Source: Planctomycetota bacterium (GTDB lineage Bacteria > Planctomycetota > UBA8742 > UBA2392). From it: DNA of 64,000 nucleotides. Both the position numbers and the translations under genes were made by a program. Location of the stretch: contig JAOSKM010000002.1 of NCBI GenBank assembly GCA_027493625.1, positions 744,001 through 808,000 on the forward strand, given 5' to 3'. The notes beneath the pieces were generated by a model, which searched no databases, was not told the origin of the DNA, and saw only the letters and a program-made list of their open reading frames with translations. Shown here piece by piece: positions 43,873 to 52,439 of the stretch (its first letter is position 1; each line of letters opens with the position of its first letter).

Positions 43873-45417
43873 ATGACCAAGCCCAAGCCTGTACTTCTCG
43901 TGATCATGGACGGCTGGGGCGTGGCGCCGCCCGGGCCCGCCAACGCAGTCACGGCCGCTAACCCGGAGACCTTCAACCGCCTCCTGCAGACCGAACCCCA
44001 CACCGTGATCGAGGCCAGCGGCGAAGACGTTGGCCTGCCGCCCGACCAGTTCGGCAACTCGGAAGTCGGCCACCTGAACCTCGGCGCCGGCCGCATCGTC
44101 TGGCAGGAAATCACCCGCATCAACAAGGACATCCGCGAAGGCCGCTTCGCGAAAAACCCCGCGCTTGCCAAGGCGCTTGAGGCCGCGCGCCCCCACAGTG
44201 AAGAAGGCGGCTGCATCCACCTGATGGGCCTGGTCAGCGACGGCGGCGTGCACTCCAGCGACGTGCACTACTTCGCGCTGCTGGACTGGCTGAAGACCGC
44301 CGGCTTTCCCGGCGAGCGCGTGTTCTTTCACGTCATCACCGACGGCCGCGACACCAACCCCCACGGCGGCATCGAATACGTGGACAAGCTGCAGGAGAAA
44401 ATGGCGCAGACCGGCATCGGCCGCGTCGCCAGCCTCAGCGGCCGTTACTACGCCATGGACCGCGACAAGCGCTGGGAGCGCACGCAGAAGGCCTGGGACG
44501 TGTACACGCTGGGCGAAGGCGAGATCGTGCCCGACGTGCTGGAGGCGATCCGCGACAGCTACGCTAGGGGCGTGAGCGACGAGTTCATCACGCCCAAGCT
44601 GATCACCGAGCACGACCGGCCGCTGGGGCTGATCCGCGACGGCGACGTGGTGATCTGGTTCAACTTCCGGGCGGACCGCGCGCGGCAGTTCTGCTGGGCG
44701 CTGACGAAAGAGAAGTTCGACGGCTTCACGCGCCGCAAGCAGCCGCGCGCCACGCTGGTGACCATGACGCCGTACGCCGCGGACATCCCCGCGCAGGTGC
44801 TGTACGAGCCGCAGTCATTGAAGAACACCCTGGGCGAATACCTGGCGGGCCTGGGCCTGCACCAGTTCCGGTGCGCCGAGACCGAGAAGTACGCGCACGT
44901 TACCTACTTCTTTAATGGGGGCATTGAGCAGCCCAACCCCGGTGAAGAGCGCGCACTGGTGCCCTCACCCAAGGTGGCGACCTACGACCTGCAGCCGGAG
45001 ATGAGCGCCGGAGAGGTCACCGACAAGGTGGAAGCGGCGATCCGCTCAGGCCGTTTCGACTTCGTGCTGGTGAACTACGCGAACCCGGACATGACCGGCC
45101 ACACCGGCGTGTTCGAGGCCGCGGTGAAGGGCGTGCAGGCCGTGGACGCGGGCCTGAAGCGGATTGTCGCCGCGGCCCAGGAGAAGGGGTTCGCAGTGCT
45201 GGTGACGGCCGACCACGGCAACGTCGAGGAGATGGAGATCGAGGGGCGCAACAGCACGCAGCACAGCCACAACAAGGTGCCGCTGATCTTGACAGGTCAA
45301 CACCCCGCGCGGAAGCTGAAGGAAGGCGGCAAGCTGGCGGACGTGGCGCCCACGGTGCTGGAGCTGATGGGGCTGCAGCAGCCGCCCGAGATGACCGGAG
45401 AGTCGCTGCTGGAGTAG
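43873..45417 (+). CDS. gpmI: 2,3-bisphosphoglycerate-independent phosphoglycerate mutase
   Basis: A 514-residue Mn-dependent cytoplasmic enzyme interconverting 3- and 2-phosphoglycerate. Alkaline-phosphatase fold: PVLLVIMDGWGVAPPG (about 6-21), catalytic serine in FGNSEVGHLNLGAGR (about residue 62), HVITDGRDTNPHGG (about 154-167), GRYYAMDRDKRWERT (about 194-208), FFNGGIEQPNPGEERALVPSPKV interrupted region (about 342-364), NYANPDMTGHTG (about 401-412) and VTADHGNVEEM (about 443-453). Full length. The downstream genes 45426, 45776 and pgi are on the same strand with gaps under 10 nt, so two glycolytic enzymes share one operon. Confidence 0.96.
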   Translation: MTKPKPVLLVIMDGWGVAPPGPANAVTAANPETFNRLLQTEPHTVIEASGEDVGLPPDQFGNSEVGHLNLGAGRIVWQEITRINKDIREGRFAKNPALAKALEAARPHSEEGGCIHLMGLVSDGGVHSSDVHYFALLDWLKTAGFPGERVFFHVITDGRDTNPHGGIEYVDKLQEKMAQTGIGRVASLSGRYYAMDRDKRWERTQKAWDVYTLGEGEIVPDVLEAIRDSYARGVSDEFITPKLITEHDRPLGLIRDGDVVIWFNFRADRARQFCWALTKEKFDGFTRRKQPRATLVTMTPYAADIPAQVLYEPQSLKNTLGEYLAGLGLHQFRCAETEKYAHVTYFFNGGIEQPNPGEERALVPSPKVATYDLQPEMSAGEVTDKVEAAIRSGRFDFVLVNYANPDMTGHTGVFEAAVKGVQAVDAGLKRIVAAAQEKGFAVLVTADHGNVEEMEIEGRNSTQHSHNKVPLILTGQHPARKLKEGGKLADVAPTVLELMGLQQPPEMTGESLLE

Positions 45418-45425
45418 AGTTCCAG

Positions 45426-45779
45426 ATGCCTGAGTTCATCACCGCCAGCAGGGCCACCCACAGCCCGGTCAACCTATGGCACGTGGGCACCACCCATGGG
45501 CGCAGGTTCATCGCGTACCTCGAGATGGATGACGACGATGCGCCTGAAGGCGGCGAAGTATCCATCGACGCCGAAGCCATCGGCGGCCCCGACGACGGTT
45601 GGTTGCAGGAGGTCATGCAACATGCCCGCGTTCCATCCAGAAGAGAGCGCGGCTCGGGTCGGTTTGTGGTATTATGGAGCCTGCGACTGGCCCCCGGCGA
45701 GCGATGGCACCTGACGCTGAGGCTCAACGGACAGGCAATCGCAACCCGGACCATACGCATCACCGAGGCAAAGCAATGA
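45426..45779 (+). CDS. Hypothetical protein between gpmI and pgi
   Basis: A 117-residue protein starting 8 nt after gpmI. Likely beta-rich; an acidic patch MDDDDAPEGGEVS (about 34-46) is followed by SGRFVVLWSLRLAPGERWHL and the strand LRLNGQAIATRTIRITEA. Family not recognised. Its stop codon overlaps the start of the next small gene (ATGA), a sign of coupled translation. Position in a glycolytic operon is the only functional hint. Confidence 0.65.
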   Translation: MPEFITASRATHSPVNLWHVGTTHGRRFIAYLEMDDDDAPEGGEVSIDAEAIGGPDDGWLQEVMQHARVPSRRERGSGRFVVLWSLRLAPGERWHLTLRLNGQAIATRTIRITEAKQ

Positions 45780-45937
45780 GCAAGGCCAGGAAAAAAGCAG
45801 CACCCGCCGAGGTGAAGTCGGACACCTGCCTTGTCATCTACACCGACAAGGACGGCCGGCAGGTCGTCAAGGAACAAACCGCAGAATGGCGCACCGTGCG
45901 CCCGCCGAAGCGAGACCGCAAGCGCAAGGCAAGCTGA
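45776..45937 (+). CDS. Small basic protein coupled to the upstream gene
   Basis: A 53-residue product: MSKARKKAAPAEVKSD, then CLVIYTDKDGRQVVKEQ, ending RPPKRDRKRKAS. Lys/Arg-rich at both ends with a short beta-hairpin-like middle. ATG overlaps the previous stop (ATGA) and pgi begins 7 nt after its stop. A nucleic-acid-binding role is possible from the charge only. Its reality is supported by the tight operon geometry. Confidence 0.55.
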   Translation: MSKARKKAAPAEVKSDTCLVIYTDKDGRQVVKEQTAEWRTVRPPKRDRKRKAS

Positions 45938-45944
45938 CCGCGGG

Positions 45945-47213
45945 ATGGCCATCAAACTCGACATCAGCAACCTGCTTGAGCCGGCCGTGGGCGAACACGG
46001 CCTGGGCGAAGACGCCGTCGCGGCGCTGGATTCGCGCATCCTGGAGTATCGCAATACGCTGGCCGCCGAGCGCGCCTACGGCCTGCACGCGCACATGGGC
46101 CTGGCCCACGACGCGGAGATGCTCGAAAACATCCTGCGCGCCACCCAGCCGTTGCTGGGCAGGCACCGGCACCTGGTGCTGCTGGGCATCGGCGGCAGCT
46201 CGCTGGGTCTGCAGATGCTGGTGCATGCGCTGCAGCCGCGCGGGCCCGCGCTGCACGTGGTGGACAACACGGACCCGACCCTGTTCGCCGAGGTGCGCGA
46301 GGCGATCGAGCTCGAACACACGCTGTTCATCCCGGTCAGCAAGTCCGGAGGCACGATCGAGACAGTGGCCGCGCTCGGCTACTTCGCCGGCGAGCTGGAC
46401 AAAGCGGGCCTGAAACTCGCCGACCACATGCTCGCGATCACCGACCCGGCAAAGGGCCACCTGCGCGATTTCGCGGAGCGGCACGGCCTGCCGACCGCCG
46501 AGATCCCGCCCGCCGTGGGCGGCCGTTTCAGCGTGCTGACCGCGGCCGGGCTGGCGCCGGCGGCGCTGATGAACATCGACATCGCCGCGCTGCTGCAGGG
46601 CGCCGCCCGCACGGCCGAGCTGTGCACCAGCGGAGCGACAGCCGATGACTGGCCCGCCACGCTGGGCCTGCTGGCGCCGGAGCTGTGCCTGAGGCGCGGT
46701 AAGCACAGCCTGGTGGTGATGCCCTACAGCTCAAGGCTGGAGTATCTTTCCGACTGGTTCGTGCAGCTGTGGGACGAGTCGCTGGGCAAGGACGGCAAGG
46801 GCCAGGCGGCGATCCCGGCCGTGGGCGCGAGCGATCAGCACTCGCAGCTGCAGCTGTTCCAGGAAGGCCCGAACGACAAGGCGCTGCTGTTCATGCGGGT
46901 GGAGAGACACCGGCCGGACATCAGGCTGGGCGAGTTCGAGTGGGAGCATTTCGGCGCGGGCTACGTGCAGGGCAAGACGCTGGGCGAGGTCATCAACTCG
47001 CAGCAGGCGGGCACGGCGCAGGCCTGCACCGAGCGCAAGCGTCCCAACGCGACGCTGACCCTGCCGCATCTTGACGCATCAACACTCGGCGAACTGGTGA
47101 TGGGGCTGGAGATCGCGACCAGCTACGCCGGATGGGCCTTCGGCGTGAACCCCTACGACCAGCCGGCGGTCGAGCTCGGTAAGCGCATCAGCCGCCGCAT
47201 GCTGGGCGGGTAG
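45945..47213 (+). CDS. pgi: Glucose-6-phosphate isomerase
   Basis: A 422-residue cytoplasmic enzyme interconverting glucose 6-phosphate and fructose 6-phosphate. SIS-fold motifs: HLVLLGIGGSSLGLQML (about 70-86), IPVSKSGGTIETVAAL (about 126-141), EIPPAVGGRFSVLTAAG (about 184-200), SDQHSQLQLFQEGPNDK (about 295-311) and NPYDQPAVELGKR near the C-terminus. It is of the short bacterial type (about 420-450 residues) rather than the 550-residue form. ATG 45945 has a weak site, consistent with coupling to the small gene upstream. The convergent cox operon follows. Confidence 0.94.
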   Translation: MAIKLDISNLLEPAVGEHGLGEDAVAALDSRILEYRNTLAAERAYGLHAHMGLAHDAEMLENILRATQPLLGRHRHLVLLGIGGSSLGLQMLVHALQPRGPALHVVDNTDPTLFAEVREAIELEHTLFIPVSKSGGTIETVAALGYFAGELDKAGLKLADHMLAITDPAKGHLRDFAERHGLPTAEIPPAVGGRFSVLTAAGLAPAALMNIDIAALLQGAARTAELCTSGATADDWPATLGLLAPELCLRRGKHSLVVMPYSSRLEYLSDWFVQLWDESLGKDGKGQAAIPAVGASDQHSQLQLFQEGPNDKALLFMRVERHRPDIRLGEFEWEHFGAGYVQGKTLGEVINSQQAGTAQACTERKRPNATLTLPHLDASTLGELVMGLEIATSYAGWAFGVNPYDQPAVELGKRISRRMLGG

Positions 47214-47261
47214 CTCCTGTTCACGGTCCGGCGCACTGACTGCCCTGGCTGGAAACGACGA

Positions 47262-47285
47262 AGGGCGCCCGCGAGGGCGCCCTTG
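47262..47285. terminator. Probable bidirectional terminator between pgi and ctaF
   Basis: A perfect 10-bp stem AAGGGCGCCC / GGGCGCCCTT with a GCGA (GNRA) tetraloop, 48 nt after the pgi stop and 16 nt from the convergent ctaF stop. T runs on either side are weak. Confidence 0.6.
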
Positions 47286-47301
47286 CCGGTGTTTGCCGAT
47301 G

Positions 47302-47733
47302 CTACTGGTGGCTGCCGGACTCGATGGGTTTCACCTCGAGCGGCTTTTCCTTGCGGTAGTCCGTGATGTTCTGCTGGTAAATGGCGGTGTCCATCAGGAT
47401 GTAGCCGACCATCCAGGCCACGAACGCCAGCGAACTGATCAGGATCCAGAAGTTGAAGCGCTTGTCGTAGCGCAGGTGCATGAACCACAGGGCCACAATG
47501 CTGGCCTTCACGCAGGCGATGCCCAGCGCGCCCACGATGTTCATGCGCCCCAGGTCAACCTGCGCGACGGCCACGGTGATCACCGTCAGCACCAGCAGCG
47601 CGCCCAGCACCTTCACCAGCGACTTCCAGCTGCTGACGTGGCCGATGGTACCCGGCAGGCCCTCATGGGGCTCGTGCACGTCGTGGCCCTGGACGTTGTG
47701 GTCGTGCTCGGTTTCGTAGGGTACGTCAGTCAT
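47302..47733 (-). CDS. ctaF: Cytochrome c oxidase subunit IV (prokaryotic type)
   Basis: A 143-residue membrane protein. A His-rich N-terminus (ETEHDHNVQGHDVHEPHEG) is followed by three membrane helices: VKVLGALLVLTVITVAVAQV (about 40-59), NIVGALGIACVKASIVALWF (about 65-84) and FWILISSLAFVAWMVGYILM (about 95-114). This is the pattern of the small COX4_pro/CyoD-like subunit that assists Cu(B) site assembly and stability. Last gene of the oxidase operon, 95 nt after ctaE; the gap contains an inverted repeat (47762-47812). ATG 47733. Confidence 0.88.
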   Translation of the reverse strand: MTDVPYETEHDHNVQGHDVHEPHEGLPGTIGHVSSWKSLVKVLGALLVLTVITVAVAQVDLGRMNIVGALGIACVKASIVALWFMHLRYDKRFNFWILISSLAFVAWMVGYILMDTAIYQQNITDYRKEKPLEVKPIESGSHQ

Positions 47734-47761
47734 GACTCTTGCCCTCCGCGCCTGTCCAAAA

Positions 47762-47812
47762 GGGTCAGGCACCTTTTCATTCCGCTGTGCTCCATGAAAA
47801 GGAGCCAGACCC
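47762..47812. repeat. Inverted repeat inside the oxidase operon
   Basis: GGGTCAGGCACCTTTTCAT (47762-47780) faces ATGAAAAGGAGCCAGACCC (47794-47812), about 17 of 19 paired, 13-nt loop. An outer pair (AGGGTCAGGCACC with GGGGTGCCAGACCCT) competes. It may reduce read-through to ctaF or be a REP-type element. Confidence 0.75.
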
Positions 47813-47828
47813 GGGGTGCCAGACCCTG

Positions 47829-48563
47829 TTAGCCGATCAGGTACAGCAGCGGGAACAGGAATATCCAGATCATGTCCACGATGTGCCAGTACAACGCCAC
47901 GTTGTCGACCGCGCCGTAATACCTGCGGTTGAAGTGGCCCCTGAGCGCGCGCACGAACAGCCACGCGTACAGGCCCATGCCCACCAGCACGTGGATGCCG
48001 TGCAGGCCGGTCATGCAGAAGTAGATGGCGAAGAACGTGCCCATGCCCATGAGCTGAAGCTGCTGGCCGGTCATGCCCGGGTACTTCTCCAGCAGCGCCG
48101 GCGGCAGGTCCGCCGTCGCCACGCCGAAGTTGCTGCCCCACACCGCACCGATGTGCAGCTTGTGGCTGTACTCGAAATACTTCACCACCATGAACGCGCC
48201 GGCGCACAGGAAGGTCAGAGCCAGCGTGATCAGCAGGCCCTTGCGCTGCTCCAGTTGCGCGCAGCGCACCGACCACGCCGCGGTCAGTGAGCTGGTCAGC
48301 AGCACCACGGTGTTCAGGCCGCCCAGCCTCCAGTCAAGGAAGTAGTGGGCATAATGGAACATCTCCTGGTGGTTGCCGCGGTACACCGCGTAGGCGGTGA
48401 ACAGACCGCAGAAGAACAGCAGCTCCTGCCCCAGGAACAGCCACATGGCCAGCTTGCCCGTGCTGTACTGCTGGTGCAGGGTATCGAAGTGCATGGCCAG
48501 CTCTTTCGGCCTTGCCGGCAGAGCTTCATGCCTGGTTTCGTGTTCCGCGACGCTTGTGCTCAT
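47829..48563 (-). CDS. ctaE: Cytochrome c oxidase subunit III
   Basis: A 244-residue membrane protein with about five to seven helices. Typical segments: KLAMWLFLGQELLFFCGLFTAY (interrupted, about 36-57), LNTVVLLTSSLTAAWSVRCA (about 84-103), MGTFFAIYFCMTGLHGIHVL (about 174-193), VALYWHIVDMIWIFLFPLLYL at the end. The MTGLHG(I/F)HV motif and the HxVDxIWIFLFPLLY ending are diagnostic of heme-copper oxidase subunit III. ATG 48563 lies 9 nt after the ctaD stop. Confidence 0.94.
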   Translation of the reverse strand: MSTSVAEHETRHEALPARPKELAMHFDTLHQQYSTGKLAMWLFLGQELLFFCGLFTAYAVYRGNHQEMFHYAHYFLDWRLGGLNTVVLLTSSLTAAWSVRCAQLEQRKGLLITLALTFLCAGAFMVVKYFEYSHKLHIGAVWGSNFGVATADLPPALLEKYPGMTGQQLQLMGMGTFFAIYFCMTGLHGIHVLVGMGLYAWLFVRALRGHFNRRYYGAVDNVALYWHIVDMIWIFLFPLLYLIG

Positions 48564-48572
48564 GGCGACCTG

Positions 48573-50279
48573 TTAGTGAACCTTGGAGAGAGACTTGCCC
48601 GTTTCAACCACTTCCCGCTTCAGCCGGTAACCGGCGTCCTCGGAAACCAGTTCCCAGTTCTCGAAGTCGTAAGCGCCCATCACGATGGGCTTCTCGGTGA
48701 AGTTGTGGAAGTCCGGCGGGCTGGTGGCCTGCCACTCGAGGCTGGCCGCACCCCAAGGGTTCGGCGGCGCCTTCTTGCCCTTGAACAGCGAGTGCAGCAG
48801 GTAGCCGGCCTGCAGCACCACCGCGGCGCCCAGGATGTACGCGCCGATCGTGCTGATCTGGTGGAAAATCGTGAACTCGTCCAGGTAGTTCGCGTAACGG
48901 CGCGGCATGCCGCGCGTTCCCGCCACGAACTGCGGCATGAACGTCACGTTGAAGCCGATGAACACCATCACCGCAGCGATGCGCCCCAGCGTCTCGTTGT
49001 ACATGCGGCCGGTCATCTTCGGCCACCAGTAGTGCACGCCGCCCAGGAAGGCGGTCAGCACCGAGCCCACCATCACCATGTGGAAGTGCGCGATGATGAA
49101 GTAGGTGTCATGCAGGTGCACGTTGGTGGCGATGCTGGCCAGGAACAGGCCGGTCAGGCCGCCGATGCCGAACAGGTAGATGAACGACAGGGCGTAGATC
49201 ATCGGCGACTTGAAGTCGATCGAGCCCTTGTAAAGCGTCGCCACCCAGTTGAAGACCTTGATCGCGCTGGGAATCGCCACAAAGAAGGTCAGCAGGCTGA
49301 AGATGATGCCCGCCGTCGGCGACTGGCCCGACACGAACATGTGGTGGCCCCAGACCAGGAAGCCGATCGCCGCGATCGCGATCGAGCTCCAGCCGATGGC
49401 CTTGTAGCCGAACACGTGCTTGCGGCTGAAGGTTGCGATCATCTCCGACTGCACGCCCATCGCCGGCAGCACCATGATGTACACGGCCGGGTGGCTGTAG
49501 AACCAGAAGAAGTGCTGGTACATCACCGGGTCGCCGCCGTACTGCGGCAGGAAGATGCCGATCTTGAACATGTGCTCGACCAGGCTCAGCCCCAGCGTCA
49601 GGCCCACCACCGGGGTGGCCAGCACCTGGATCAGCGAGGTCGCGTACAGCGCCCACAGGAACAGCGGCATGTGGTACATGCTCATGCCCTTGGGGCGCAG
49701 CTTGTGCATGGTGGCGATGAAGTTCAGGCCGGTCAGGATGCTGCTGAAACCCAGGATGAACACCGCCGTGTACGACAGGATCAGGTTCCACTGGATGTCA
49801 CGGCCGGAAGAGTAGGGCGGGTAGAGCGTCCAGCCGGTGTCGAGCCCGCCCAGGAACAGCACGGCCAGGAAGAACACCAGGCCGATGACGTACAGGTACC
49901 ACGACATCAGGTTGACGCGGGGCAATGCCAGGTCCTTGGCGCCGAGCTGCATGGGCAGGATGAAGTTGCCCAGGCTGGCGGGGATGCCGGGGATGATGAA
50001 CAGGAACACCATCACCGCGCCGTGCAGGGTGAACGCCCGGTTGTACCAGTCGTTGGACAGGATCATGTCGCGGGGGCCAAGCAGCTCGGTGCGCAGCAGC
50101 ACGGCCCAGAAGCCGCCCAGCAGCAGCGCGACGCTGACGGCCACCAGGTACATGATGGCGATGCGCTTGTGGTCAAGCGTCACCAGCCAGGACTTCAGCC
50201 CCTTGCTGGCGTTCAGGTAATGCACCTTCGGGTGGATCACTTCGCCCGAAGCGGGTTTCTCGACAATGCCACCGGCCAT
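48573..50279 (-). CDS. ctaD: Cytochrome c oxidase subunit I, A2-type
   Basis: A 568-residue, 12-helix catalytic subunit that binds haem a and the haem a3-CuB site and reduces O2 to water with proton pumping. Key parts: low-spin haem histidine in [14 protein letters not shown] (about 81-94), [20 protein letters not shown] (about 260-279) with CuB histidine and cross-linked tyrosine, WGHHMFVSG (about 312-320), [14 protein letters not shown] (about 394-407). In place of the HPEVY glutamate it has YSHPAVY, the signature of A2-type oxidases such as the caa3 group. Gap of 17 nt after ctaC. Confidence 0.96.
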   Translation of the reverse strand: MAGGIVEKPASGEVIHPKVHYLNASKGLKSWLVTLDHKRIAIMYLVAVSVALLLGGFWAVLLRTELLGPRDMILSNDWYNRAFTLHGAVMVFLFIIPGIPASLGNFILPMQLGAKDLALPRVNLMSWYLYVIGLVFFLAVLFLGGLDTGWTLYPPYSSGRDIQWNLILSYTAVFILGFSSILTGLNFIATMHKLRPKGMSMYHMPLFLWALYATSLIQVLATPVVGLTLGLSLVEHMFKIGIFLPQYGGDPVMYQHFFWFYSHPAVYIMVLPAMGVQSEMIATFSRKHVFGYKAIGWSSIAIAAIGFLVWGHHMFVSGQSPTAGIIFSLLTFFVAIPSAIKVFNWVATLYKGSIDFKSPMIYALSFIYLFGIGGLTGLFLASIATNVHLHDTYFIIAHFHMVMVGSVLTAFLGGVHYWWPKMTGRMYNETLGRIAAVMVFIGFNVTFMPQFVAGTRGMPRRYANYLDEFTIFHQISTIGAYILGAAVVLQAGYLLHSLFKGKKAPPNPWGAASLEWQATSPPDFHNFTEKPIVMGAYDFENWELVSEDAGYRLKREVVETGKSLSKVH

Positions 50280-50296
50280 TGCTCAGGTCCTCTCGC

Positions 50297-51307
50297 TTAC
50301 TGCTTCCGCAGGAAGGCGATGATCGCCTCCCGTTCTTTCTCATTGAAGTTGAAGCTGGTCATCGCGTTGGGGTAGCCCTGCACCACGTTCATGCCGGGCT
50401 TCTCCAGCGAGTCCTTGACGTACGTCTCGTCCACCACGCGGCTGGTGCCGTCGGCGAACTTGCGCTCCTTGCCCCAGCGCTCTCCGAAGCCCTGGAAACT
50501 CGGGCCGCCGTTCTCGATCTGCCGGCCGTCCAGGGTGTGGCAACTGGTGCAGTTGTCGGCGTAGATCACCGGGCCCAAATCCTCGATGGTGTACGCCTCG
50601 GGGTCGTACTCCGTCTCCACCAGGCGCTTCCACTCGGCCTCGGTCTCCACCACCACTACCTTGGTGATCATCTCGGAGTGGTCGCGGCCGCAGTATTCGG
50701 TGCAGAACAGGTCGAACTCGCCGCTCTCGGTGGGCTGGAACCACAGCTTGTTGTAGCGCCCGGGCACGCAGTCCTGCTTGACGCGGAAGGCGGGGATGAA
50801 CATGGAGTGGATCACGTCCCGGTCGGGCGTGGTCATGATCATCTGGTAGGGCTTGTCCTTAATGAGGTAGAGCTTCTTGGTGGTCCAGTTCTTGGTGAAG
50901 GGGGCGCCGGAGTAGGTGAAGCGCCACTTCCACTGCGAGGCCTCCACCCTGATTTCACGCACACCGCTGTTGGGCGGGTTGACCATCTCCAGGTACCAGT
51001 AGGTGCTGACGCCGAACACCACCAGCAGCAGGATCAGCGGGATGATCGACCAGGCCAGCTCGAGCCTGGTGTTGTGGGTGCTGGTGATCTCTTCCTTGTG
51101 GCCCGGGCGCTTGCGGTATTTGACCATGAAGTAGAGGGTCGCGCCGCAGATGCCCACGAAGAAGATGATGCACAGCCACAGGATCAGGAAGTAGGTGAAG
51201 TCCGACCCCGCCGCCACCGTGGAGGACTGGGGCGGAAACCAGAACGATCCGCCGGACTGCGCCAGCGGCAAGCCAGCCAGCTTGCCCAAACCTAAATCAG
51301 CCATCAT
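50297..51307 (-). CDS. ctaC: Cytochrome c oxidase subunit II with fused cytochrome c (caa3 type)
   Basis: A 336-residue protein. Two membrane helices (FTYFLILWLCIIFFVGICGA about 37-56; AWSIIPLILLLVVFGVSTYW about 85-104), then the cupredoxin CuA domain with DVIHSMFIPAFR (about 164-175) and the copper motif CTEYCGRDHSEM (about 202-213). The C-terminal cytochrome c domain has the haem site CTSCH (about 252-256) and a candidate Met ligand near YPNAM. Electrons pass from a soluble or bound cytochrome c through the fused domain to CuA. ATG 51307 overlaps the sco stop codon. Confidence 0.95.
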   Translation of the reverse strand: MMADLGLGKLAGLPLAQSGGSFWFPPQSSTVAAGSDFTYFLILWLCIIFFVGICGATLYFMVKYRKRPGHKEEITSTHNTRLELAWSIIPLILLLVVFGVSTYWYLEMVNPPNSGVREIRVEASQWKWRFTYSGAPFTKNWTTKKLYLIKDKPYQMIMTTPDRDVIHSMFIPAFRVKQDCVPGRYNKLWFQPTESGEFDLFCTEYCGRDHSEMITKVVVVETEAEWKRLVETEYDPEAYTIEDLGPVIYADNCTSCHTLDGRQIENGGPSFQGFGERWGKERKFADGTSRVVDETYVKDSLEKPGMNVVQGYPNAMTSFNFNEKEREAIIAFLRKQ

Positions 51308-52143
51308 CAGGTCGCTTCCGCTTGAACTTGCTCTTCGCGGGGTTTCCGCAATTCGCGGTACCACCAGTAGCCCACGAACGAAAACAGGAACAACAGTATC
51401 CCCACGCCGCCCACCCTCATCATGTTGAAGGCGCGGCTGATGTTGTCGGTGTACTCGAGCGCAAAACAGTTCAGCCCGAAGCCGCTGTCGTCCTGGCTGG
51501 GCTGTCCCATTCTGCCTTCGCTTGAGGCCTTCAGTTGCGCCTGCAGGTCGGTCGGGTTGTAGGCCAGGTTGCGCAGGTAGTGCGAGATCACCCCGTCGCC
51601 GTTGACGATGAACAGCGCGGACTTGTGGCGGTACTCGCCGGTCTCGGCGTCGAAGCGGTACTGGAAGCCGAGCGCATCGGTCAGGGCGTGGATTTCGGCG
51701 TCGCTCTCGCTGGTGAGGTAGTGCCAGCCGGCGTCGGCCTCGGCCTTGGCCACGATGCCCAGGTAGCGCAGCTTGGCCTGCTTGGCGGTCTTGTAGGTCT
51801 CGGCGGGGTTGATGCTGACGGTGAGGACCACGAATTCGCGCCCGGCCACCCACTCCATGTCGCGCATGGCCTTGGCCAGGTCATTGAGCTGGTAGCTGCA
51901 CAGGCGCGGGCAGTCGGCGTAGTTGAGGGTGATCAGCAGCGGGCGGCCCGGCTTGAGGTACTGGGCCAGCTTTACGCTGCGCCCGTTGTCGTCAGTGAAG
52001 GTGAGCTCGCGCGGGATCGGCTCGCCGATGCGCTCGATGACGTCGACGCCCTGCAGCTCGTACTCGAGCTGGCGATCCTGGGCGTGCACGGCCCCGGCAA
52101 GGGTCGCTGCTACGATCATCGAAAGTATAAGCTTGAAGTGCAT
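51307..52143 (-). CDS. SCO1/SenC-type copper chaperone with C-terminal membrane anchor
   Basis: A 278-residue protein that metallates the CuA site of subunit II. N-terminal signal (MHFKLILSMIVAATLAGAVH), thioredoxin-like SCO domain with the copper cysteines in YADCPRLCSYQL (about 75-86) and the conserved histidine in YRHKSALFIVNGDG (about 170-183). Unlike most Sco proteins it has a second, C-terminal helix (MMRVGGVGILLFLFSFVGYWWY, about 240-261) and a charged tail. No clear ribosome site precedes ATG 52143. First gene of the oxidase operon; overlaps ctaC by the shared A of TGATG. Confidence 0.88.
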   Translation of the reverse strand: MHFKLILSMIVAATLAGAVHAQDRQLEYELQGVDVIERIGEPIPRELTFTDDNGRSVKLAQYLKPGRPLLITLNYADCPRLCSYQLNDLAKAMRDMEWVAGREFVVLTVSINPAETYKTAKQAKLRYLGIVAKAEADAGWHYLTSESDAEIHALTDALGFQYRFDAETGEYRHKSALFIVNGDGVISHYLRNLAYNPTDLQAQLKASSEGRMGQPSQDDSGFGLNCFALEYTDNISRAFNMMRVGGVGILLFLFSFVGYWWYRELRKPREEQVQAEAT

Positions 52144-52439
52144 AGCAAAAAAACGCCAAGCCGTACGCTGCGGTCGCTTCTGCGACCGCACGAAAGGGGT
52201 GCTTTAACATCCCGGACAGTGTTGCGACAGGGGGATTCTTATCCGGTGGAGACTGGGAGAGACCGTGGTCTCAGGGCGCAGTTCTACACTGTCGAGAGAC
52301 ACTATAGCGCCGACGTTTCAGGTCGCAACTAATATAGATAAATAGACACAGTTGTCCGATTATGTTCCTGACTTTCCGCCTGCCCCGGGGTATGCTTTAG
52401 GCGTAACGTATTGTAGAAAGCAGCGCCCCAGGTGACGCA
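52144..52439. promoter_or_regulatory. Divergent promoter region between sco and ctaA-ctaB
   Basis: Contains a near-palindrome GAGACC-GT-GGTCTC (52259-52272) and an AT-rich stretch CTAATATAGATAAATAG (52330-52346). Either could hold promoter or operator sites for the two haem-copper oxidase operons. AGGTGA lies just before the GTG start of ctaA-ctaB. Exact promoters cannot be fixed by eye. Confidence 0.45.
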
